Shown: positions 47,179 through 60,098 of the stretch, piece by piece | How positions within the stretch are numbered: the first letter of the stretch is position 1 | Layout: every line of letters starts with the position of its first letter | Origin: Alviniconcha marisindica | Lineage: Eukaryota; Mollusca; Gastropoda; Provannidae | Direction: 5' to 3' | Assembly (NCBI GenBank): GCA_018857735.1 | Contig: JABMCL010000194.1 | Location: 806,501-870,500 of the forward strand | DNA: 64,000 nt | Translations under genes and position numbers: made by a program | Notes under the pieces: model-generated | Databases searched by the model: none | What the model was told of the DNA's origin: nothing | The model's input: only the letters and a program-made list of their open reading frames with translations

Positions 47179-47965
47179 ATGTTAACTGATTGATTGGTGA
47201 TTTTGTGTTTAAAAAAAATAATTTAAGTGATTTAAAAGTTCGAAGGATGGTGTTTTTTCCAGCCTCACTGCACGCCAAATAACTATAATGGGCAACTGAT
47301 TGATGATCGTAAATTGGCAAAACGACTTTAATGATCAGGTTGTTCTCAGAAATATGTGACATAGAGCTCCAAAACTAAGGTTCTAAAATTGGCTACATAA
47401 CGACATTATAAGCCTAAGCGTTATAAGCCTTGACATGTCCACCAAAAAGAAAGATTTAATTTGCCTGTTTGTTTTTCTTATACAGTTATAGAGTTAGGTG
47501 ACTTGCGCAACCAGGATGGTTGTACAGTAGTGACATGGGAAACCAAATGGTGGCAAAACAGTTCATACGGCAGTATTAAAATTTGAATTATGACATCATT
47601 TAAGGTTAGAGTTACCTTTAATAGTTTAAAACGTGTGTTGATTATAAAACAGTAGATTGTTGCCTTTCTTTTTAGTGCACAACAGTATTTGTCCATAAGG
47701 TTGTGTTGATCATAAGAAAGTGATGTTTTACATCTTCATGGCAAGTCTCCAGTAGCAAGCTTATCCTTTAAGGTCAGTTCTATGATATAGCATTAATTGT
47801 AAGGTAGTTTTATCTTTCCTTCTTTATAATAAGTTTCAAGTCTTTGTGTTTGGTTAAACTACAAGTAACTTTATTACAGGAAACTGTACATTTGTGGCAT
47901 AGAAGCTAGGGTCATCAGCTTCTGAAAGCAGTATTTGCTTGAAATATGAAGCAGCAATTTCAAAC

Positions 47966-48300
47966 AGGGTGGCATAGCTTAGTCGGTAGGCCATCTGACA
48001 GAAAAGCCAGGGGCAATACTGATGGGTTTGAGTCCCCGGTGTCACAAGGGATATTTCTCCCATTGTCAACTTCAGGTGCAGATTCTCTTAATATCTTATG
48101 GCATCCATGCAGCCTTCGTGTGCAGTCGCATGCATCAACATCTGTGCGCACATTAAAAGTCTCGAACACTGGAAGCCATACTATTGTCTGGACACCCAAA
48201 AAATACTGCACTCACTGGTAGAAATGGGTCATGCTGCTCTTGCAGCTGCTGTGCCATACCCGGTAACGCAACCTGAATTTCCCTTAAAGTAACAAGGAAA
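47966..48300 (+). mobile_element. tRNA-derived SINE-like element
   Basis: The A-box-like TAGCTTAGTCGGTAGGC (about 47976) and B-box-like GGGTTTGAGTCCCC (about 48024) have tRNA-like spacing. They are followed by about 240 bp of non-tRNA body and an AT-rich tail (AAATATTAAAAATAATACAT). No intact tRNA fold, so it is not a tRNA gene. Confidence 0.6.
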
Positions 48301-49393
48301 TATTAAAAATAATACATATATAATATATAAAAAAATCAAACTATAAAATTAAAAGCCCCATTTATATGTACCAGATCAGTCTCAGTGAATCAGTCCAGTA
48401 AAGTATGTATTGTTGCAACAGCATATTCAAATGGAAGATGCATAGTTCATCAAGAGGTCATGATGCAACCTGTAATAATATATGTAATAAAATGGATGTA
48501 TAAATGCATCATGTAAAGTGATAAAGCTTGCTTTTGTTTTAATTCAGTGCTTTCTATGGATGTCATGTCATCTACAGGGTCTGTGTTCACGTCACAAATC
48601 AGCCTTGTTAATTGTGACTACACATTTGGGGATGTTGCAAGAAAATGAGACCATGCACATCAGTGACATTGCATTTTTTAAATTTATTTTTTGTTATTAT
48701 ATGTATCTCTTGAAAACAACACAAATTTGAAATTTACACAAAACCATAAGTCAAAGGACATTTTCAGTGGGTTGTAATTTCTGAGAACAACCTGGGTTCA
48801 AGTTGTAGTTGTAGTGTTGTGGAGTCTTCAGTGGATATTGAGCATGTGACTAGATTGACTGGTTCAGAAACATCTACTTTTGCTCACTCTGTCTCCATTT
48901 TCCCTGCAGCTGGTTTTGTGTTTGTATGTTCTACTTCTTTGTGCAGGCTGTGTTTGGTCCTGTGTGGGCAGTGTGCTTCTGGCTTTCTCCAAATGCACTG
49001 GCTGAACTCCCATTCCTGTCCCACTTCAGTCATCAGTAATTGCTCATACACTTGTGCTTTGAAAGTTCTAAGTCCTTTGATTTTTTTATTATTTTTTTAA
49101 TGATAGATTGGGATAAACTATACCCACTATAAAAAAAAAAACATGTGTTCAGACTTAAATGTTTTGCTTGACTGCATGATTCAAAAACCCATTGTATGCC
49201 AACTGGGCAGTCAAGCATGACATAGTATTGTGTTTTATTATTGTGAAATGTGTTACCTATTGTTTGTAGGTTTCAGCTTCATTTTCTGATGTTGAATGAA
49301 TATTTCTTTGTGTGTTTTACAGATAAACTGTATTGTGTTTAACATGTGTTTTCATTCTTTTCATTTCTAAACTGTATGTATACATGTGCACAT

Positions 49394-49404
49394 ACACACA
49401 CACA

Positions 49405-49455
<51 letters not shown>
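49394..49455. repeat. CA microsatellite
   Basis: CA dinucleotides with one GCACA interruption. Confidence 0.95.
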
Positions 49456-49456
<1 letters not shown>

Positions 49457-51179
49457 CACACACCCCACTACATGCACAGTTATGTGATGTCCTCATTTTA
49501 TTTCATCAACAGTAATTCAAATACAAGTACAAATAAAACCAACAACTCACTTCAACTTGTTAATAATAATTACTTGGCAAATCCTGTGTTGCAAACACAG
49601 AACCCATAAAATAAAAAGGGAGAAAACAACAACAGAATCTGCTGCCAAAAATGCACCATTTTTGATTGAGCAAAATGTGTAGCCATGTAACACTACTGAA
49701 TAAAATGAAATCAACTGACCACAGAGATGAATGAAACCATTTTTTCTAACTTCTAATTTCACCATTGTTTTGGAAATCCAACTTTCATAAACCTCTTCAT
49801 GCAGTCATCTGTTCCACAAAACAATTTTGCAATGATCTGCACAGTGACAATCTTGCAGCAGGATTCAGTGCATTTCACTCATTTTGCACACCCTGAGATT
49901 ACACTTGGCAAATTTTACACACACACACAATCATGCTTGGTCCGCACAGAAATGCTACACGTAACACAGCAAATACTAAGTTAATATTGTAATGGTTCTT
50001 TAATGCAGCATATATATGACTGGTCAAGAAATGAAAAATCCTGGCACTCTATCCAGTTGGAGAGCTATGTCTCTTTGGCTCAAGTCTTCAGAACTGAAAC
50101 TATGTGAACTGCTTAGCACTGGGATCTTGAGACAATATGATCTGTGTAAGTACTACAAATCAGTGACAGAAGGTGCCATCAACATGTAGAACAGACTGAA
50201 TTTGCCACTGACAGTGTTAGTTGCATTATAAACATAAGCAGGCTGTAAAGATGGTGGGAGGCAAATATATTATGACATGCTGATGGCTGAACACACAGCA
50301 TGTGGAAGTTATAGTTTAGCTGCAGTCTTTGGATTTTGATATGAAAATCAAACTTTCAGAAAAATTTAAAAAGCTCAATCTATTGTTTAATCAGAGGAAG
50401 GCTCTTTGAAATGGGCAGATTGTAAATGTTTCGTAGTGTTAGTGCCAACCCCAAAATGTGATCCTATGCACTCACAGTCATGTCTTTTTACTTTTAGTGC
50501 TGGACTGTAAAGTGCTTTGCACCAATGCAGCTGGGTAAGGCACTACGAAAATGTATTGTTATTAATTACTATGTGCTTGTTGCAAACTTACTCTCTTTTC
50601 TGCCACACCACACTGAACCCAAAACCACCAAGACATAGCCATTAAGTATTGTCAAACCTCTGATGACAAGGACTCACTGAAGTTTAGTGCTTTTCCAAGG
50701 ATTACCATTTTACCACATGAATGCAATTCTTTTCCAACAGTAGCAAGCAAGACATTTAAAAAAGCAGCTGTTTGTTAAAATCTCTCCTCTTCTAAGGGTG
50801 TCTGTTAGTATTATTCAAAGCAGAAATGTTGAACTTGAAGGACAGTAAGTCAGCATCATTCAGATCCAAACACATGAAAGGTTAAAAGAGTGCTTATTCA
50901 ATATGACAATAAACAGCATGCAAATTTTCAGGGTAATCCCCTTTTTTCAAGCTACAAAACAACACTTAAACAACAGTTAAACAGGGAAAAATCTTGTTTT
51001 AGAATGCTAGCAGTCGTCTTTGTTTCAGTTTTTTTGCATCATTCAGAGTTCAGTTCTGAGGACTGCTGTATTGTTCACACAGATCAAGCTGTTAATCTGA
51101 AAAGTTCAGTCTGCTTGCTTCATGTTCACCTTCTCGGGCAGCACACATGAAATCAACAGCTTTGACATAAATCTCTGTG

Positions 51180-51183
<4 letters not shown>

Positions 51184-51258
<75 letters not shown>

Positions 51259-51259
51259 G
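51184..51259. repeat. AT microsatellite
   Basis: More than 30 AT dinucleotides; cruciform-prone. Confidence 0.95.
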
Positions 51260-52460
51260 ATATGACATTTCCAGATTGAAGTTCCCAGACCAGCAAAGGA
51301 GTTAGTAAGTTCTGGATCAAACCTCCTGTCAACTGCACAGGGTCACCTCATGCTGACCAAACTCTATAACAACCTAAGCAAATGCACATTTCAAATCTCC
51401 TCTCATAATTTATGTAAACTCTTTCTGAAGTTTCTTGAGTCAAATCTACAAAATCAGTTTGTATGTATGTAAATATGAAACAGAAGACACATTTATGCAT
51501 GAACATCAAACATAAATATTTCAAACTGAACAGTTAGTCCCTTCAGATCACCCTGATATAACTGTCATCTCTTAGTTAATCGGGTATAAGAAAAAAAGGT
51601 TTCTAGTCCCTTTGATGTTGCCCTTGGCCTTGACCTTGTCAAAAACAAAAAAGACAAATAACAAATTATAAGGCTATAGGATATGCTGGTAACGTTGACC
51701 ATTCCATCTGATTTAGTAATGACTGGCATCAAAGACAAAAGAATTTGCTTGCTGCACATCTGCTGATTTAGCACTGTGTTTTTAACAAGCATTATCTTAG
51801 TTAACTACATCAGTACATGGTAACTTGATGCAGACATGAAAATGAAGTACTGATCATGTGAGCGTTCTCACTAAGATGAAGATTGTATCCTCCAGTGAGC
51901 ATTACATTAAATATTATACTAATTTAGTAATTACTATCAGCATAATGTCCTGAAAGACAACGCCGAAAACACTTGACTTCTTTTTTCGTAGTCATGGTGA
52001 TAGTTCTAAACCAGTTCCTTCCACTAGCTCTGAGCCGGCTGCCAATAGATCAACTACTCAAGAAGGTAAACGAACTAGTCAGGAAACAAAAGTCCAAGAT
52101 CTAACCAGGCACTGACGAAAAATGTTGATTGCCATGGCTCAAGGATACCAAAGGTGGTCACGTTATCCACTGGGCTTGCACAGAATTCTGAAGTAGGTGC
52201 AAGATGCCAAGGGGCAGAATTTCAACTAGATAAGTGCAGGATTAATCTTTAAAAAATCACTACAGTCAAGTGTGTTTAACATCATGCAAAGTCGTATGCA
52301 ATTTTTTCAAGATGCTGCATTTGCGGTACACAAGTTCTAAAAAAGTGTTTGCAACCCCTGATGTATGCAAGTTCTCAACAACAAAAATGTACGACCCTGG
52401 TATCATTTCCCCCTCTTTTATGACCATTAACAAAAAATCCAGGGAAGTGGTTTTTAACCA

Positions 52461-52822
52461 GAGGTGGTCACTGGTCAAACCAGAGAGAGGTGGTCACTGG
52501 TCAGACTAGAGAGTGGTGGTCACTGGTCAAACTAGAGAGAGGTGGTCACTGGTCAAACAAGAGAGAGGTGGTCACTGGTCAAACAAGACAGAGGTGGTCA
52601 CAGGTGTCTGGTCAAACAAGAGAGAGGTCGTCACCAGTCAAACTAGAGAGAGGTGGTCACTGGTCAAACAGAGAGGTGGTTACTGGTCAAACTACAGAGA
52701 GGCGGTCACGGGTCAAACTACAGAGAGGTGGTCACCGGTCAAACTACAGAGAGGCAGTCACTGGTCAAACTACAAAGAGGTGGTCACTGGTCAAACTAGA
52801 AGGAGGCGTTCACTGGTCACGA
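52461..52822. repeat. 26-bp minisatellite, about 14 copies
   Basis: The unit is GAGGTGGTCACTGGTCAAAC plus about six bases (TAGAGA, AAGAGA, TACAGA). The period is not divisible by three, so the reading frame rotates; the open frames here are artefacts. Confidence 0.92.
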
Positions 52823-53419
52823 GCACATTTGCAAGGTTTCCAAACAAACAAACGGGTCTTGGCCTGGGTTTTGATTTTGATTTACATCAGTGGGTACACA
52901 CAAGATCAGTACAATATGGAAGTACATTTTTTTCAGAAAAAGCGTCCTTAAAGAGGGGTGGTCTGTGATCAGGTTGCTTGGTTAAACGTCTTTATCACAA
53001 AGCTGCCTCTCAGTCGCAAGAGGTACTGGCAGGGACTGAGTTCCCAGGAGGTGGGGAACACCGAGACTATACCAGTTGCTAAACTGTGTTACTGTCAACA
53101 TCAGAATGATTTTTGCATTCAGATGGGCAGCAGTGTAAATGTAAGCCATTTCAATGTTCAATTGTGTGGGCACAGTCAGAAGGCAGTGTCCACAAACTAC
53201 AACTTTTGAAGAGAAAGGAGAGCCAAAGAGAAAGTGAACCAAGGTCTTTCTGCTTACCACTTGACTAAGACCAGCCTAACAACACTTACTACTACTAGTA
53301 CTAGGCCACCGTGATCAGGGTTCATTGACATGGACATTTATAAGCAGGGTACAGTTTCAGTAAAGGTGGTCATGGTCAAGAGTTCATTTTCATGGAAATA
53401 CGAAATCAAAGGATTTGTT

Positions 53420-53442
53420 GGGGGGGGGGGGGGGGGGGGGGG
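53420..53442. repeat. G homopolymer
   Basis: Twenty-three consecutive G just downstream of the eight-finger gene. Confidence 0.9.
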
Positions 53443-53565
53443 ACCTGTCCATAACAGAGGGTTGTCTCTCATTAGGATGGTGTCTCACTAGGTATTCCAC
53501 TGTGACTGTGCAGTAAACACTGTTAGTCTCTGGCATCACGTGGCAACCATCACCACAAGAATGAA

Positions 53566-54984
53566 TTAATACTTTGGAGGCTTCACAGGGTAGCCGTTGT
53601 ACGCCAAAGAACTGATGGAGGAAGAAGCGGGATACACACTTGGCACAGACTCTACCAATGTCTGTGACTGAGAGTTCTCTTGGCCAACACGTGCACTCCC
53701 TCCCAAAGATCTGTCATTGTTGCCTGTTATTTGAAACACTGGTGAATACGTCGGCAAGTTGGCTTCATAGAAAGTTACCTGATTCAACGTAACTGTTCTG
53801 ACATCAGGAAGCAATGGCTGCTCTGCTTTGGACCCAGGCTGTGGAGAGGTACAACCAATGCTAGAAAATGAATTTTGACACTGTCCACTCTCGCTGCTCC
53901 TGTTACTGAACAATGGCAGTGATGGGCTCAACTCATTGTTTGCAGAGTTAGCACTGTTACCTCCAGACTGGGAACAATCGCGATTCGATCCATTTTCCTC
54001 TTGGCAATCTCTGCTTCTCACTGCAAGTGACAGCTGCTTTTCAGCATCCTTCCTTTTTGGTCGTCCAATGAGAGGAATGCTGTTATCTCCAGGATCATCT
54101 TCCTGTCGCCTGAACATGTTTGTTTCCACGGTTACATTATGTTTAGACTTCAGGTGTGTTCGCAGGGAGACACGAACTGTGAAAGATTGTCCACACTGAT
54201 CACACACGTAGGGTTTTTCACCTGTGTGCTGGCGAATGTGGACATACATAGCACCCCTCTTACTAAATGCTCGAGAGCACACAGGACAAGAATAAGGTTT
54301 TTCACCTGAGTGCGTCCCAGAATGTTCCCTCAGAGTGCGTGGGTCTTTGAATTTCTTCCCACACAAATCACACAGATGCTTGCGGGCTCGGATGTGGGTG
54401 CGTCGGATATGGCCCAGTCGCTGGGAACTGGTCTGAAATGAGCTGGAACATTCACTACACTTGAACGGCCTTTCCCCCGTGTGCTTCCTCATGTGGTAGC
54501 GCAGCTTGCACATGTGGGGGTACTGAGCTGGGCAGAGATGACACTTGAACACCACCCCCTTCTTTCTTTTCACCTTTCCTTCCTCATCCACCTGCACAAC
54601 TTGCTGCTGCTCCTTGTGGCTTATGGCATGCACCATCAGGTCTGCCTTGGTCCCGTAAGAAGCGGAGCAACCGAGGAAGTCACAGGGGTACGGCTTGTGG
54701 CTCCTGACCATGTGGAGCTTGTAGGAGAGGCCTTGAAGAAACTGCATCCCACACTCATCACACTTCCAGGCAGGGCTGACCTGGTGTTCCAGCATCTTGT
54801 GCGTTTCCAGCACCCTGGCAATGGCAAAGGACATGTGGCACATGTCACACATGTGACGTTTGGCAACTCTGGTGTGGCCGGACTGCAGCAGGCCCTGGTC
54901 AGCCAGTGAGAGGAAGCCCTTGACCGCTGCCTGTAGGTATCTGTCCTTCTCCTGGGTCAAAGTGGCATGGGGGGGTACGTAATT
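53566..54984 (-). CDS. FLYWCH/C2H2 gene, terminal exon with eight zinc fingers
   Basis: The acceptor GTGTCTTTTTAG gives phase 0; it reads NYVPPHATLTQEKD and runs 472 residues to the stop. Fingers begin CDMC, CDEC, then an atypical CDFLGC (C-x4-C), then CHLC, CSEC, CDLC, CPVC and CDQC: eight in total. TGERPFKC, SGEKPYSC and TGEKPYVC linkers join the later fingers. An AT-hook-like GRPKRK follows the array, then a Ser/Asn/Gln-rich tail of about 170 residues. The canonical linkers indicate sequence-specific DNA binding by the second half of the array. Phase 0 fits the donor of the FLYWCH exon at 59023-59283. The intron between them carries a 2.8-kb transposon. Confidence 0.87.
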   Translation of the reverse strand, partial: NYVPPHATLTQEKDRYLQAAVKGFLSLADQGLLQSGHTRVAKRHMCDMCHMSFAIARVLETHKMLEHQVSPAWKCDECGMQFLQGLSYKLHMVRSHKPYPCDFLGCSASYGTKADLMVHAISHKEQQQVVQVDEEGKVKRKKGVVFKCHLCPAQYPHMCKLRYHMRKHTGERPFKCSECSSSFQTSSQRLGHIRRTHIRARKHLCDLCGKKFKDPRTLREHSGTHSGEKPYSCPVCSRAFSKRGAMYVHIRQHTGEKPYVCDQCGQSFTVRVSLRTHLKSKHNVTVETNMFRRQEDDPGDNSIPLIGRPKRKDAEKQLSLAVRSRDCQEENGSNRDCSQSGGNSANSANNELSPSLPLFSNRSSESGQCQNSFSSIGCTSPQPGSKAEQPLLPDVRTVTLNQVTFYEANLPTYSPVFQITGNNDRSLGGSARVGQENSQSQTLVESVPSVYPASSSISSLAYNGYPVKPPKY

Positions 54985-55148
54985 CTAAAAAGACACACAC
55001 AAAAATACAATGCTTTAACACTTTCCGTACCAAATAATTCTGAGTGAGTCACTACCCCGAGCCCACGTAACATTGGGACTACGAGGAGGAATGGTAGGGT
55101 GGTGCAGGAAAAAAAGAAGATAAAAATGCTCATATTCTAATAACAATA

Positions 55149-57683
55149 CAGGGTATGACAATAAGGACTGCCCGACTGCCCGGGGCAGGTAACTTATTCG
55201 GTCGGGCAGGTGAAGATCTCAGTGGCCTGCCCGACCGGGCAAGTCGCTGTCAATTTTTTTATTTTTTTATTGACACTATGACAGTATCATATTTCAATTC
55301 AAGCACTAGATTTTGAGTCACTGTGACAGTTTTTATTTTGCGGTTCCACAATCACAACATCAGTTTCCTTTTACATCATCAAACCGACCAACTTCAGTGT
55401 CGTAGCATGTGATTGGCTTGCCAGTGCAGTTAAGCCAATCAGAAGCTAGCTCTCTTTACTCGTGGCGAAGCATGGCTCGCACTCAGTTAGCTTTGGTGTG
55501 AGCTTTTTAAAAGGAGCAGCGGAGTAAAGAGGTGGGGGGGAACAAAAATAAGTTTCAAAAGCTAACAGATCCCAGTCAAAAGAGAGGGAGTTTGTTCCCA
55601 AGTGCAGACGAAAGAATTTGCTTGGGGTGTTTGCAATGACGACATGGGCCACAACTATGCCAGTACTAGTGAGAATTTTAATGCAATTTCTTCGTCTTCT
55701 CTTTCTTTTGGGGGAGGGATAGGGGGCAAGGGGAGAAGGGGGGTGTCAGATCCAAAGTGTAATCAATGAGCATTTTAAAAGACCTAATTGTGGCCGCTAA
55801 AATGTTCAAATTCATAATCATGATCTGACCAGGAATTTCCGTTCAGCAAAGGGACACTACTCCCGACTCGTGATCTTGTTTTATCGTGGAAATAGGGGAA
55901 ACAGTTGACCTTAAAAAACAAAACAAAAATTTTTCTCATTCTTAAATAACAGAAAACGAAGGCAGGAATAAACTAGCATAAATCTGAATCCTTTATTAAC
56001 ACAGAAAATAAAGAAATGTATCTGGTGCAGGTTTGGCACAGTTCCTTGTGTTAAAAAATACAACCACTGATCCAAGCTGCCCAGGCTATGTTGGGTCATG
56101 GCTTGGGGCATGCATGGCAGTTTGGGTCATTAATATTAACATTAATTACAATTCTGAAATTATAACTGTTACAGTGTTAGAATGAAATGAACAGTAACTG
56201 CCTGCTGGCTTTCACAAAAGTCATGGCACATGACAAAGGCAGAGTTATGCTCAGTCACATTCTGTACTGCAATGATTCATTGTTGATACCATTAATACTG
56301 AGACAGGTACCACTGTAGATTTTTTTAATTATAAGTGTAATGGAGTGGGGGTGGAGCGTAGAACAGGACAGGACACAGGCAGCAGAGTCGGTCAAAATGG
56401 AGACCACAGCTGGCGGCGACGGCAAACAGGCTTTTATTCTACAGCAACAGACAACTTTTCAGCACACCCAAAATCCTCACGCGCACGCATAGATAAGAGA
56501 CTGCGTGGGCCACAAGGAACACATGCTATCGCTACAATGAAATCGGCCCTCTGGACCACAAAATGGCTGACTATTGTGTTTCCTTGGCCCGCACAAATGC
56601 AGTTTCCTCAACAATAACTACACTAATTAAAACATGAAAACATCAAATAAAAGCTACAGTTACAACCTTTTAAACCGTATAAACAAAATGTACACACATG
56701 ACTTATTTAATTTACAACAAGAGTGGGAAGCGTGGCTTGCACCTGTCTATAAGCAGATTCGTACAACTAAATCACAACTAACACAATGTACGAAATATAA
56801 CTGTCAATAAAACTTACATCAGAATAAAATGCACGCTCTCACGGTTAAAATGGTACATAACAATTACAATACAACGCTCTGTAAGAGAAGCAAGACACAC
56901 TCAAAGACTAGCACTAAAACAATCGGTGCGAACTTTCGCCTGGGGCGCGTTATTTTAGTCGCAGCAGCGCTGATAGTGATACCAAGTAGTCTATGAATAC
57001 AACTTAGCTTCTACAGTACACAATACTTAATAAGTTAATTTCAACCCAAAATAAACACTAAACATGAAGTCAGCTAAGCAAAATACTATACGACAAAGCA
57101 CTGATCGACACAGAATTACTTTAATTGAGTCAAAACAACGATTCACTACTATTCACTAGTAGGCCTACTCATAAACAGAGAACACGCCATGCAGATGACG
57201 GCTATAAAAAGAATGGACCCAGAGAGGCATCGGCTACTGATTAAGCTCAATCCTGCATCTAAATAAGATTTAAATAAACATTCTAAGATGCCAAATTATA
57301 TTACACATGGCTTAGTGCATAAAAAGGACTAGGTAAACAAAGAGTAGGTAAACAAACAAGCGGTCAAAATATTAAGGGAGAAAACAGATTTGAAACTGGC
57401 GCACACCAGCGGCTATCGCCGGTCGGATGTGTGAAGGCCATGTGGCGTTACGCAACACGCAGCCGCGCTTCAAAACAAAAGCGTCGTCTGCTCCAGTTCC
57501 CGGGTTACTAACAGTACAATAATGAAATTGCATGGATCTGATAACCGGGGCGGGATTATTGTAAAAACGTACAAAGAGCACTTGCTCACATAAGCTTGAG
57601 TACTTTACAGAATTTTATCTCTTTCAAGCATGGACCTGGTGATTAACAATGCTACAAATTTATGTAACTTTGTGGGGAAGATG

Positions 57684-57749
<66 letters not shown>

Positions 57750-57943
57750 TGTGTGTGTGTATGTCTGCTTAGAACTTTTATCACACTTTCAACCCTTCAG
57801 AATCCATTTGACAAACATATCACATATTTTAAGCAAATTGGCTGATTTTAAGAATCTGGAATGGGCAACTGGTTTTGCCACTCGGGCAAGTAGAAAATTC
57901 ATCCACTTGCCCTAGTGGGGGAAAAAGTTATTGTCATACCCTG
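55149..57943. mobile_element. Putative hAT-like non-autonomous DNA transposon (2.8 kb)
   Basis: Perfect 16-bp terminal inverted repeats CAGGGTATGACAATAA lie at 55149 and, inverted, at 57928-57943. They are flanked by CAATA on both sides (55144-55148 and 57944-57948), or an imperfect 8-bp duplication. The CAGGG end and 8-bp-type duplication suggest hAT. Subterminal hairpins are present at the left end (stem CGGTCGGGCAGG, 55199-55237) and the right end (GGGCAAGT type). No transposase frame found. It lies in the FLYWCH gene intron. Confidence 0.6.
57686..57760. repeat. GT microsatellite
   Basis: About 30 GT dinucleotides with one AGT break, within the right part of the hAT-like element. Confidence 0.95.
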
Positions 57944-58010
57944 CAATAATAACATACATTTATCATGCACTCATCAATGCCCTGAGCACTCACATAATAC
58001 ATATTAACTC

Positions 58011-58690
58011 AGGGGTCACGCTCATTGCAAACGTTTGAGTAAATATTGCATATTTCGAGTGCCGTACGCATTTTAGCCACCATCATTGCATCACCGTATG
58101 CAAACTGACAACACCAATTAAACAAGTTACGGCTCACTGGTGGCCACCATGTCACTCCACACTAGATCTACTTGCAAACTCGGTGTCATCTCAGCCATGC
58201 AAGTCCAGTCAATGAAGGGCAGAATCTAAATGAAAAAAAAGGTGACAGTGATACTTTTCCCCCTAAAATCTCATCCCTGCGCCTTTATACAATTATAGTC
58301 AGTAGCACCCTGTCTGTGAATAAAAGTTGCATTTATACTTTTCCAAAAAAATTTTTTTTTTAAATTTGAAACTGAATCCAAACGCATACGTATCAGATCC
58401 AGAAGAAGATCGGTCTCCTTTTTAGACTGGCATGAAATCACATTTGTGAACAGCAAATTCACTAAACATTTCCACTTTTTGGGTGCATGGATAGATCTTT
58501 TTATTATTTTCATCTGCTCACTTTATAGACCCTGAACTATACAATCAGGTTACTCCATTATTTTGGCTTTGTATACGACACATGTGCATTAATTCTAGGT
58601 TATGCTGTACGCAATTTTCATGCCACTGATGCAAAATACGTAATGTTTCACACTGGTTGATGCAAATCTCTAAAAGGCAGCGCATTAACT
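58011..58690 (-). mobile_element. Copy of the AGGGGTCAC element, reversed and internally shortened
   Basis: Starts AGGGGTCACGCTCATTGCAA (the inverse of the right end of the other copies) and runs in reverse order to the GCAAATCTCTAAAAGGCAGCG end. About 0.68 kb. Confidence 0.6.
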
Positions 58691-59022
58691 TATATACGGT
58701 ATTCTATACACATTTTGAGCACAGTCCAAGCAAGTAATTCTAATAAAAGTCACACAACAAAGACCTGAGTTGCCTATTGTAACTCTCACTCTGTATTACT
58801 GTTAGAATCTAATTATGATGCACAAGAATCTTTTCCTCAAAATTTTGCTGTCAGAAGCAAGACCAATTTTTTAGGAAATCTGAAATCAAGCCTTCCACAT
58901 GCACCCATGGCTACTTCACACAGCTTTCGGTTGAATTTTGTGTCTAAAAATAGGCAACCAGTGCACCACACAACACAACATGCTTCTGCTATACCATTAC
59001 AATGCAGGTTCTGTAGACTTAC

Positions 59023-59283
59023 ACTTTGTGTTGAATCTGGTCCATGGCTGTGCTCCTCTCTAACCTCAACTTTTCCATTGATGACAGTAGCTCGCCCGAG
59101 GCAGGCCCTCTGTCCCCGCCGCTTGTTCCTGGCACAGCGCCACCAGGAGCGGGCACATGTCTTCCCCACTCCATCTTTACGGTAAACAAACCCTTCCCAT
59201 GTCATCAATGGCATGTGGTTCTCCTGCATATCTGCTGTCAATGAGATGTCATGTTGCTCCTCACCAGGCATTGCAGCATTTCG
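59023..59283 (-). CDS. FLYWCH-type zinc-finger exon
   Basis: A polypyrimidine acceptor (TTTTTTTTCCTTCCAG) and a perfect donor GTAAGT bound 261 nt, phase 0 at both ends. It reads RNAAMPGEEQHD, then EGFVYRKDG, SWWRCARNKRRG, ACLGRATVI, EEHSHGPD. The F/Y, W-x-C, C and H-x-H landmarks in this order are the FLYWCH zinc-finger signature (WRKY-GCM1 superfamily), known from animal regulators and from Mutator/Phantom-type transposases. It probably binds DNA or protein. It joins in frame to the eight-finger exon at 53566-54984. An internal ATG (59271) in the exon could be an alternative start. Confidence 0.8.
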
Positions 59284-59993
59284 CTGGAAGGAAAAAAAAA
59301 TGTTCAGTCAATAATAATTAATATTATTATTATTAATAACATTTCTTATGGTGCCTTTTAAAGTTCACTCACACAACAATGATGCTGTCATTTTAAATTA
59401 GAAATTACATTAATAATTAAGGATTGAATACTGTATACAAATTAAATCACATTACATTTAAAATAAAATTAAAAAGCAATGCCAAACTGGCCAAATTCAT
59501 CACTGAGGACCTGCTTGAGTTTATGAATCAGGATCTCTGCCAATCAGCTGTAAGTATAATTAATGTCTTCTCTGGGCTCCTTCAGGCCAGCGTCAACTCA
59601 CACTTCACAGTCATACCTGATGCATGTCAAAATATATATATTCTTTTAATGTCTCTCTGTCTCATGGGCAGTCCTATAAAATGCAAAACAATCTAGCACA
59701 GTAGCAGAACATGCTCAGATTTCATACTGAACTTTGACTCGCATTATACTTAATATACTTCATAGATTTGTGCACCACACCCACGAAAAGTTCCTGATTA
59801 AGAGCAGCCAAACTCCAACTGCATATTTTAACTTGGCAAAAGTCACAAAATTTAAAGTTTATTAACTCACTGTCACAGCGCCAGTCACTAGACTGTCAGT
59901 AAAAACTAAAAATTTAATAATAATAATAAATAAATAGGACTTTTTAGTTTTTAGAAAACGGAAACACAATCACTGTGCATGAGATAATATTAC

Positions 59994-60098
59994 ATCTGCG
60001 TCATGGTTCACATCATTCCAAATTGGCGAGTCTCCGACAAAGGCTGATTTAGATGTGCTTGGACTATTTTTCCATCGATGATTTTCGCCAGTGGCCAT
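59994..60098 (-). CDS. Candidate first coding exon of the FLYWCH gene
   Basis: The ATG sits in a good Kozak context (CCAAAATGG). It is followed by 35 codons (MATGENHRWKNSPSTSKSAF, then DSPIWNDVNHDAD) to a moderate donor GTAATA at phase 0, which would join in frame to the FLYWCH exon. An earlier donor GTGAAC at phase 0 also exists. No homologue is recognised. The position, about 570 bp from the divergent plus-strand gene start, supports it only indirectly. Confidence 0.3.

Larger units (their letters stand above)
47179..53565. other. Interval between convergent genes, no gene recognised
   Basis: Contains the SINE-like element, CA and AT microsatellites, a 26-bp minisatellite and a G homopolymer. 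The ends near 47179 and 53565 are likely 3' UTRs of the two convergent zinc-finger genes. Confidence 0.5.

Noticed and set aside
47966..48045. tRNA gene
   Set aside because: A- and B-box-like motifs are present, but no intact cloverleaf, and a SINE-type body and AT-rich tail follow.
52490..52968. 150-codon plus-strand frames with repeated GHWSN/REVVTGQT
   Set aside because: They come from the 26-bp minisatellite; the frames rotate through the repeat.
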